A DNA stretch of 64,000 bases, from the NCBI GenBank assembly GCA_902628835.1, contig CACOPD010000002.1, positions 204,218 through 268,217 of the forward strand, read 5' to 3'. Source of the DNA: an uncultured Alphaproteobacteria bacterium (GTDB taxonomy: Bacteria > Pseudomonadota > Alphaproteobacteria > HIMB59 > GCA-002718135). Positions 57,855-64,000 of this stretch are shown here, piece by piece (positions within the stretch are counted from its first letter, which is position 1; the number at the start of each line of letters is the position of its first letter). Under the pieces are notes generated by a model. The model searched no databases. It was given only the letters and a program-made list of their open reading frames with translations, and was not told where the DNA came from. Both the position numbers and the translations under genes were made by a program.

Positions 57855-59339
57855 ATGATTGACTGGCCACTAGTATCAGTAATAATTTTTTTACCTTTAA
57901 TTGGTGCTTTAATTATTCTTTTTATTAAAGAAGATGAATTAACATCAATTAATATTAAATGGGCTGCTTTACTAACAACGTTAGGAACATTTATTTTAAG
58001 TTTAATACTCTGGTTACAATTTGATTATTCCAATCCATCTTATCAATATGAAGAAAAATTTAGATGGTTTGATGATTTTAATTTCTTCTACCATGTTGGA
58101 GTTGACGGTATCTCACTTTTTATGATTTTATTAAGTACATTTTTGACTCCACTTTGTATTTTAGCTAGTTGGAATAATATTAAAAAAAGAGTCAAGGAAT
58201 ACATGCTTTCTTTTTTATTTTTAGAGACTGTAATGATTGGAATGTTTGCTTCTATAGACATACTTTTATTTTATATTTTTTTTGAAGCAGTATTAATACC
58301 AATGTATCTAATAATAGGTATATGGGGAGGTAATAGAAGAATCTATGCTTCTTTCAAATTCTTTCTCTACACTCTTTTGGGTTCAGTACTCATGTTGATT
58401 GCTATTATTGTGATGTATAGAAACACAAATTCAATGAGTATTGATTTCTTACAAGGTAATTATTTTTCCTATAATACTCAGTTGTTTTTATGGCTCGCCT
58501 TCTTTGCTTCCTTTGCAGTTAAAATTCCTATGTGGCCGTTTCATACATGGTTGCCCGATGCCCATGTTGAAGCTCCAACGGCTGGATCTGTTATTTTAGC
58601 CGGAGTACTTTTAAAAATGGGCGGGTATGGTTTTATTCGTTTTTCTCTAGGTATGCTTCCAGAAGCAACAGAGTTTTTTATTCCTTTAATTATGACATTA
58701 AGTATAGTTGCCATAGTATACACTTCCTTAGTAGCACTAGCACAAACTGATATTAAAAAACTAATTGCATATTCATCTGTTGCTCATATGGGAATTGTAA
58801 CAATTGGAATTTTCTTAGTTAATCAACAAGGTTTAGAAGGAGCAATGATGCAAATGATTAGTCATGGACTAGTTTCAGCAGCCTTATTTTTATGTGTTGG
58901 TGTTATTTATGATCGAATGCATACTAGAGAAATTGAATTTTACGGAGGATTAGTTCAAAGAATGCCACTTTATGCAACAGTATTTATGATTTTTATGCTG
59001 GGATCAGTTGGATTACCTGGGACTAGTGGCTTTATTGGAGAATTTTTAGTTATTGTTGGCGCATTTAAATTTTCAAGTTACGTTGTTATTGGCGCGGCTT
59101 TTGGAATAATATTATCCGCTGTTTACATGCTATACCTTTATAAAAGAATTATTTTTGGCACCATAACTAATAATAAACTTGCAGATATTTTAGATATAAA
59201 CACAAGAGAGAAAATCATATTAATTCCTTTAGCAATTTCAGTAATATTACTAGGTATATTTCCAAATCTATTTTTAGATCCTATGAGATTATCACTTGAA
59301 CTAATTATAACAAACTATGAAATAGCCAATGCTAAATAA
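57855..59339 (+). CDS. nuoM: NADH-quinone oxidoreductase subunit M
   Basis: A 494-residue antiporter-like proton-pumping subunit. HVGVDGISLFMILLS, FFEAVLIPMYLIIGIWG, FHTWLPDAHVEAPTAGSVIL and KKLIAYSSVAHMGIV are diagnostic. It overlaps nuoN by 11 bases. Confidence 0.97.
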   Translation: MIDWPLVSVIIFLPLIGALIILFIKEDELTSINIKWAALLTTLGTFILSLILWLQFDYSNPSYQYEEKFRWFDDFNFFYHVGVDGISLFMILLSTFLTPLCILASWNNIKKRVKEYMLSFLFLETVMIGMFASIDILLFYIFFEAVLIPMYLIIGIWGGNRRIYASFKFFLYTLLGSVLMLIAIIVMYRNTNSMSIDFLQGNYFSYNTQLFLWLAFFASFAVKIPMWPFHTWLPDAHVEAPTAGSVILAGVLLKMGGYGFIRFSLGMLPEATEFFIPLIMTLSIVAIVYTSLVALAQTDIKKLIAYSSVAHMGIVTIGIFLVNQQGLEGAMMQMISHGLVSAALFLCVGVIYDRMHTREIEFYGGLVQRMPLYATVFMIFMLGSVGLPGTSGFIGEFLVIVGAFKFSSYVVIGAAFGIILSAVYMLYLYKRIIFGTITNNKLADILDINTREKIILIPLAISVILLGIFPNLFLDPMRLSLELIITNYEIANAK

Positions 59340-60765
59340 TATTTACAATATTTTTTTTATACCTGAAATTTTTTTAGCATGCTCTTCTTTTGTTTGCTTA
59401 CTTTTTGGCCTTTTTTTAAAAAAGAATGCATTTAGACAAACTTCCAATCTAGCAGTTTTCATTTTATTATTAACGATTTTGCTTGTTTACTATGATAGTG
59501 AATCAAATTTTGCAAACTATAAAAGTTTATTTAGCCACTCTTCTTTTATAAATTTTTTTAAAATTTTAGCTCTATTAGGATCTATAGCTAGTATCATCAT
59601 TTCTAAAGATTATTTCTTAGGCATTAAGCTAAAAAATTTTGAAATTCCTATTTTATTTTTATTTTCAACACTTGGGATGATGTTAATGATTGCTTCAAAT
59701 AATCTTATGTCCATGTATCTAGCAATAGAACTTCAAAGTTTATCTCTTTATGTTGCTGCAGCAATAAAAAGAGATTCAATCTCATCAGCTGAGTCAGGAG
59801 TAAAATACTTTATTTTAGGAGCATTATCTTCTGGTATACTCTTGTATGGTTTCTCCTTAATTTATGGATTTACTGGTTCAATGAATTTTGAAGATATAAG
59901 CTTCTATTTATCAAAATATGATAATTTAAACTTAGGTCTAATATTTGGGCTTGTATTTGTGATGGTAGGCTTGGCTTTTAAGGTTTCAGCCGTACCTTTC
60001 CATATGTGGACTCCCGATGTTTATGAAGGAGCTCCAAACTCAATTACAGGTTTTTTTGCTATTGTCCCTAAGATTGCTGCAGTAGCTTTAATTTATCGTT
60101 TTTGCTTAGTTCCATTTGAAAATTTTTACTTAGAATGGAGTCAAATAATTTTATTTTTATCAATAGCCTCAATGTTTCTTGGAGCTATAGCGGCTATAGC
60201 ACAGTCAAATATTAAAAGATTATTAGCTTATAGTTCTATCGGACATATAGGCTATATCTTAATAGGCTTAGTTGCCGCAAATGATGATGGAATTAAAGCA
60301 GCATCAATTTATATGTTTTCATACATGATAATGAATGTTGCTATTTTCACTATTTTACTTTCGTTAAAAGTTAAAAATGAATATTTAATTAATATAAGTG
60401 ATTTAAAAGGGTTAAGTAAAAGTAATCCAATCGTAAGTCTTTCTATTTCAATAATAATGCTATCTATGGCTGGAATCCCTCCATTTATAGGATTTTTTGG
60501 AAAGTTTTATGTTTTCATTGCTGCAATTGAACAAGAATTATACGTACTTTCAGTTCTTGGTGTCCTAGCTAGTGTAATTTCTGCTTTTTATTATTTAAGA
60601 ATTATTAAGATAATGTATTTTGATGAAAGTAAAAGTGAAGGAATAATTAATTTTCAAATTTCTTTTCAATCAAAAATTATTTTATCCTTAAGTTTATTTT
60701 TAATTATTTGTTTTATATTTTACCCGTCTTTATTGATTAATATATCAGCAAGTTTGACCATTTGA
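59329..60765 (+). CDS. nuoN: NADH-quinone oxidoreductase subunit N
   Basis: A 478-residue antiporter-like subunit, last of complex I. MYLAIELQSLSLYVAAAIKR, FHMWTPDVYEGAPNSITGFF and KRLLAYSSIGHIGYILIGL are conserved. BirA starts 3 bases after its stop, continuing the operon. Confidence 0.96.
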   Translation: MLNNIYNIFFIPEIFLACSSFVCLLFGLFLKKNAFRQTSNLAVFILLLTILLVYYDSESNFANYKSLFSHSSFINFFKILALLGSIASIIISKDYFLGIKLKNFEIPILFLFSTLGMMLMIASNNLMSMYLAIELQSLSLYVAAAIKRDSISSAESGVKYFILGALSSGILLYGFSLIYGFTGSMNFEDISFYLSKYDNLNLGLIFGLVFVMVGLAFKVSAVPFHMWTPDVYEGAPNSITGFFAIVPKIAAVALIYRFCLVPFENFYLEWSQIILFLSIASMFLGAIAAIAQSNIKRLLAYSSIGHIGYILIGLVAANDDGIKAASIYMFSYMIMNVAIFTILLSLKVKNEYLINISDLKGLSKSNPIVSLSISIIMLSMAGIPPFIGFFGKFYVFIAAIEQELYVLSVLGVLASVISAFYYLRIIKIMYFDESKSEGIINFQISFQSKIILSLSLFLIICFIFYPSLLINISASLTI

Positions 60766-60768
60766 TTA

Positions 60769-61356
60769 ATGTCATTAGATAAAATTAAAAATCTATTAGA
60801 TAAAAACAATTTTGATTTTCATTTTATTGAATCTGTAGATTCTACAATGTCAGAGGTTAAAAAACTTATTTATAATAGAAATATATGTTTGATGGCAAAT
60901 GAACAAAAAAAAGGATTTGGAAGACGAGGAACAACTTGGGAAAGTCCAAAAAATAATGTCTATATTTCTATTTTATCTAAAAATATATTGCCAATAGAAA
61001 ATCATTTTTTAAATAATGCTTTTATTACTAATATGATCTGTTCTGTGATTGAAAATATTTGTAATGTTAAAACTCAAATTAAATGGCCAAATGACATTTT
61101 AATTAATAAAGAAAAAATTTCTGGAATAATTTCTGAAATATTTAGTATCAAAAGTGATAAATATATAAATACTGGTTTTGGAGTTAACATAGTATCTTCT
61201 CCAAAAATTAAAAATTATCCAACAACTAATATTAATAAATACAATAAAGAAATTAACAATTTTTATTTTGTATATGAAATTATGGAAGAGTATTTTAACA
61301 ATTTTAAACAACTTTTAAATAATCATGAAAAAATTATATTTAGGAAGCAATATTAA
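60769..61356 (+). CDS. birA: biotin--[acetyl-CoA-carboxylase] ligase, catalytic part; frame broken near 3' end
   Basis: A 195-residue frame with the biotin protein ligase catalytic core: NEQKKGFGRRGTTWESPKNN binds biotinyl-AMP, and IKWPNDILINKEKISGIISE carries the catalytic Lys and the following strand. It lacks the regulatory helix-turn-helix of E. coli BirA, as usual in alphaproteobacteria. The frame ends early with HEKIIFRKQY. The missing C-terminal SH3-like domain is encoded in the next frame (61334-61477). Removing one A from the six-A run at 61328-61333 would restore a protein of about 235 residues. Either a sequence error, a real mutation or slippage. Confidence 0.88.
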   Translation: MSLDKIKNLLDKNNFDFHFIESVDSTMSEVKKLIYNRNICLMANEQKKGFGRRGTTWESPKNNVYISILSKNILPIENHFLNNAFITNMICSVIENICNVKTQIKWPNDILINKEKISGIISEIFSIKSDKYINTGFGVNIVSSPKIKNYPTTNINKYNKEINNFYFVYEIMEEYFNNFKQLLNNHEKIIFRKQY

Positions 61357-61477
61357 ATTAAAAATTGATGAACAAAATGTAAAACAAGGAATATTTCATA
61401 ATCTTAATCCTGATGGTTCAATCACTTTAAAAAATAATATTAATTTTGAAAATATTTATAATGCTAGAATAATTTAA
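61328..61477 (+). pseudogene. birA: out-of-frame C-terminal domain of birA
   Basis: After the A-run at 61328-61333, the next frame reads LYLGSNIKLKIDEQ and then VKQGIFHNLNPDGSITLK, the small C-terminal domain of biotin protein ligases (GSxVxV... GxxxGIDxDGxLxL pattern). It stops with TAA at 61475-61477, whose last base starts the coaX ATG. That TAATG junction matches others in this operon and shows the intact gene once reached here. Confidence 0.8.
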
Positions 61478-62238
61478 TGATTGTTATAGATGCAGGTAAT
61501 ACGAATATAGTTATAGGTTTTTATACAAAAAACAAATTAATTAAAATTATTAGATTAAAAACGGAAAAAAAAGTCAATATTACACAAAAAGAAATAAATA
61601 AATTTTTTAAATCTAACAAAAAATTGACTAATAATCTTAAAGATAGATATTGTATCTTGTCCTCTGTTGTACCTTCTTTAAATTTAATTTTTAAAAATAT
61701 TTTTCAAAAAAATAAATTCAAATTTTATGTAATTAATCCAAAAAAAATATCATTTAGAAAGAGTATCAATTATAATCTAAATCAAATTGGAAGTGATCGA
61801 ATAGCAAACTATGCCTATGTGTATAGTAAGAAAATCAAAAACTGTATAATTATTGACTTTGGTACAGCTACTACTTTTGATATCATTAAAAACAATCAAT
61901 ACTCTGGTGGATTAATTTTTCCAGGTATAAATCTTTCAATGGATACACTTTTAAAAAATGCTGAATTATTAAAAACTTCAAAAATCTCAAAATCAAATAG
62001 AATTGTTAATAATAATACATCAGCTTCTATTCAATCAGGTTTCTATTTTGGTTATTTGCATGCAGTTAATGGCATATTAAAGCAAATTATTAAGGAGAAT
62101 AACTTTAAGCCCAAAGTCTATATTACGGGTGGTCTAGGTAAAATATTTAGGGATAAAATTATTTATAAACCTATATATATGGAACATTTGACATTAGAAG
62201 GAATAAAAGAAATCGGTAACAAACATTTTTATGAGTAA
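61477..62238 (+). CDS. coaX: type III pantothenate kinase
   Basis: A 253-residue ASKHA-fold kinase that starts coenzyme A synthesis. MIVIDAGNTNIVIGFY is the phosphate loop, QIGSDRIANYAYVY is the pantothenate-site motif, IIIDFGTATTFDII the second phosphate block, and YSGGLIFPGINLSMDTL the ribose region. It overlaps rnj by 8 bases. Confidence 0.95.
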   Translation: MIVIDAGNTNIVIGFYTKNKLIKIIRLKTEKKVNITQKEINKFFKSNKKLTNNLKDRYCILSSVVPSLNLIFKNIFQKNKFKFYVINPKKISFRKSINYNLNQIGSDRIANYAYVYSKKIKNCIIIDFGTATTFDIIKNNQYSGGLIFPGINLSMDTLLKNAELLKTSKISKSNRIVNNNTSASIQSGFYFGYLHAVNGILKQIIKENNFKPKVYITGGLGKIFRDKIIYKPIYMEHLTLEGIKEIGNKHFYE

Positions 62239-63904
62239 TAATTTACAACTTAATGATTTTAGTGAAGGGCTACATTTTTTATCTCTTGGGGGTATTGGTG
62301 AAATAGGTGCAAATTGTTATCTCTATGGATGTGATGGAAAATGGATAATGATAGATTTAGGCCTTTCATTTGCAGATGAAAAGTTTCCAGGTGTAGATTT
62401 ATTGGTACCAAAAATAGATCATATTGAAAGTTTAGAAGATAATCTCGAGGCTATTATTATCAGCCATGGTCATGAAGATCATGCAGGAGCTGTTGCTTTC
62501 TTAGCAAATAAAATTAAATGTCCAGTATATGCTAGTAAATTTGCAAAATTTCTTATCGAAAATAGGCTAAAAGAATTCAATAAAGTAGAAGGATTTTCTT
62601 TGAAAGAGATAAATCTAGACAATAAATTAATACTCAATAATTTTGATATAAGTTTTATTCCAACTACACACTCAATTCCTGAACCAACTGCAATAGTAAT
62701 TAAAACAACATATGGATCATTACTTCACACTGCTGATTGGAAAATAGATTTTTCACCTACTTTAGGAGACTCATTTTCAAAAGAAAAATTTGAAAAATTA
62801 GGAAATGATGGATTACTTGCCTTAATAGGTGACTCTACTAACGCAAATGTGCCTGGTAAATCAGAATCTGAAAGTGATGTTAGAGATGAACTGACAAGTA
62901 TATTTTCAAGATTTTCTAATAGAATTGTTGTTACCTGTTTTTCTTCAAATATTGCACGAATGAAAAATATTATTCAAGCAGCAAAAAAAAATAAAAGAAA
63001 GGTCGCTCTTGTTGGTAGGAGTATGAAAAAAAATATCGAAGTAGCAAGAAAATGTGGTTATGTTGCAGATGATGAAATTTTTATTAGTGAAGATGAAGCT
63101 TCTTATATACCTAGAGAAAATTTAGTCATAATTTGTACTGGAAGTCAGGGTGAAAAAAGATCTGCACTTTTCAGAATAGCTTATAATTCTCATCAACATT
63201 TACATTTAGAGCCTGAAGATGTAGTAATTTTTAGCTCTAGAGATATTCCTGGTAATGAAAAATCAATAAATAATTTAAAGAACTTACTTATTAGACAAAG
63301 AGTTGAGATAGTAACTGCTGATGATGATTTAGTACATGTTTCAGGTCATGGTTATGCAGATGAAATAAAACAAATGTATAATTGGACAAAACCTTACTTA
63401 TCTATTCCTGTGCATGGTGAACCCATGCATCTAGAGGCTCATAAACAATTATCTTACTCATCTCAAGTACCATTTACTAAAATTTTAGAAAATGGAAAAT
63501 GTCTCAAAATTGCACCAGGTGAACCTAAAATTGTAGAAAAATTTGAAACTGGAAAGTTAATTGTTGAGGGTAAAAATCTTTACGACTCTGAATCTGCATT
63601 TATTAAAGAGAGAAGGAAATATTCATTTGAGGGGCTAGTTTTAATTTCTTTAATTATCAATGATGATGATTATTCAATTAATAAAAATATGTTACTTACC
63701 TTAAAAGGATTGCCAGGAATAGATGAAGAAAATATTAAAAATAGTTTTAAAATACTTTTTATAGAAAACTATACAAAACTTAACAAAGATCAAAAATCAT
63801 CAGATCTTATAGTATCTGATTTAGTTAAAAGTAGTTTTAGAAAGATTATAAAAAATTCAATTCAAAAAAAACCAGAAATTGAAGTTCATTTAATACGATC
63901 TTAA
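62231..63904 (+). CDS. rnj: ribonuclease J
   Basis: A 557-residue metallo-beta-lactamase/beta-CASP ribonuclease. The zinc motif is IISHGHEDHAGAVAFL, later HSIPEPTA, LLHTADWKID and the beta-CASP block VTCFSSNIARMKNI and HVSGHGYADEI. It processes and degrades RNA from the 5' end, important where RNase E is reduced. The coaX-rnj-DUF1467 order is common in alphaproteobacteria. Confidence 0.95.
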   Translation: MSNNLQLNDFSEGLHFLSLGGIGEIGANCYLYGCDGKWIMIDLGLSFADEKFPGVDLLVPKIDHIESLEDNLEAIIISHGHEDHAGAVAFLANKIKCPVYASKFAKFLIENRLKEFNKVEGFSLKEINLDNKLILNNFDISFIPTTHSIPEPTAIVIKTTYGSLLHTADWKIDFSPTLGDSFSKEKFEKLGNDGLLALIGDSTNANVPGKSESESDVRDELTSIFSRFSNRIVVTCFSSNIARMKNIIQAAKKNKRKVALVGRSMKKNIEVARKCGYVADDEIFISEDEASYIPRENLVIICTGSQGEKRSALFRIAYNSHQHLHLEPEDVVIFSSRDIPGNEKSINNLKNLLIRQRVEIVTADDDLVHVSGHGYADEIKQMYNWTKPYLSIPVHGEPMHLEAHKQLSYSSQVPFTKILENGKCLKIAPGEPKIVEKFETGKLIVEGKNLYDSESAFIKERRKYSFEGLVLISLIINDDDYSINKNMLLTLKGLPGIDEENIKNSFKILFIENYTKLNKDQKSSDLIVSDLVKSSFRKIIKNSIQKKPEIEVHLIRS

Positions 63905-64000
63905 TGGCACTATTTACTCATGTTCTAATTTTTATCCTTGTTTGGTGGATTTTATTTTTCATACTCCTACCGATTAAGATAAAAGTACCCCAAAAAGTAG
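63904..64000 (+). CDS. DUF1467 small membrane protein, truncated by window edge
   Basis: Starts ATG sharing a base with the rnj stop (TAATG). The visible 32 residues, MALFTHVLIFILVWWILFFI then LLPIKIKV, match the start of DUF1467, a two-helix membrane protein that usually follows the RNase J gene in alphaproteobacteria. Function unknown; the rest lies outside the window. Confidence 0.8.
   Translation, partial: MALFTHVLIFILVWWILFFILLPIKIKVPQKV

Overview
The window looks like chromosome from a small-genome, strongly AT-rich alphaproteobacterium, most likely a marine oligotroph of the HIMB59 / AEGEAN-169 / Pelagibacterales kind. This is inferred from base composition, very short intergenic gaps, the full 14-gene nuoA-N operon followed by birA-coaX-rnj and a DUF1467 gene, and the murA / hisG-hisD / infA / yacG and tig-clpP-clpX-lon-hupB blocks. 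I could not run a phylogeny, so the exact lineage is open. I see no prophage, insertion sequence, CRISPR array or rRNA.

Layout. 1-3.5 kb: end of an aldo/keto reductase, an MFS carrier, a nitrilase-family amidohydrolase and a methyltransferase, then a candidate small RNA/terminator. 3.6-5.3 kb: mntR divergent from a predicted manganese transporter, with an inverted repeat between them. 5.2-9.3 kb: two tiny genes, murA, hisG, hisD, infA, yacG and tRNA-Phe. 9.4-10.4 kb: an orphan glycine-betaine-type binding protein. 10.4-28.6 kb: the accessory centre of the window (next paragraph). 28.6-33.7 kb: a mixed metabolic stretch (ABM-like protein, GT9 glycosyltransferase, two amino-acid ABC permeases, cytochrome c', iolE, a glutamine amidotransferase). 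33.6-40.3 kb: glpK and parE, then an aminotransferase-glnB-glnA operon with two tandem glutamine-riboswitch-like RNAs in front of glnA. 40.4-46.9 kb: tRNA-His, tRNA-Leu, tig-clpP-clpX-lon, hupB, tRNA-Val, tRNA-Asp. 47-64 kb: nuoA-N, birA (frameshifted), coaX, rnj and the start of a DUF1467 gene.

The standout is 10.4-28.6 kb. A 3400-residue protein has an N-terminal LEPR-type motif, a DUF4347 domain, 19 VCBS-type repeats and cadherin/Ig-like C-terminal domains. It is divergent from a TolC-family lipoprotein that carries a cadherin/Ig-like domain of its own. Downstream, in an overlapping operon, are three adaptor proteins: a periplasmic HlyD/AcrA-like protein, a GAF-domain plus HlyD protein, and a PqqD-like plus M50 metalloprotease plus HlyD fusion. 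No ABC ATPase or RND pump is present. A UMF1-type MFS carrier and a winged-helix regulator close the locus. The same 13-bp palindrome, ACCCAAAATGGGT, lies between tolC and the giant gene and again just upstream of the regulator gene, which suggests a single regulon. I infer a dedicated envelope export/display system for the giant protein, with the membrane protease-adaptor standing where an ABC transporter would normally be.

A second notable theme is nitrogen control: tandem glutamine aptamers before glnA, next to a PII protein with a strongly altered T-loop.
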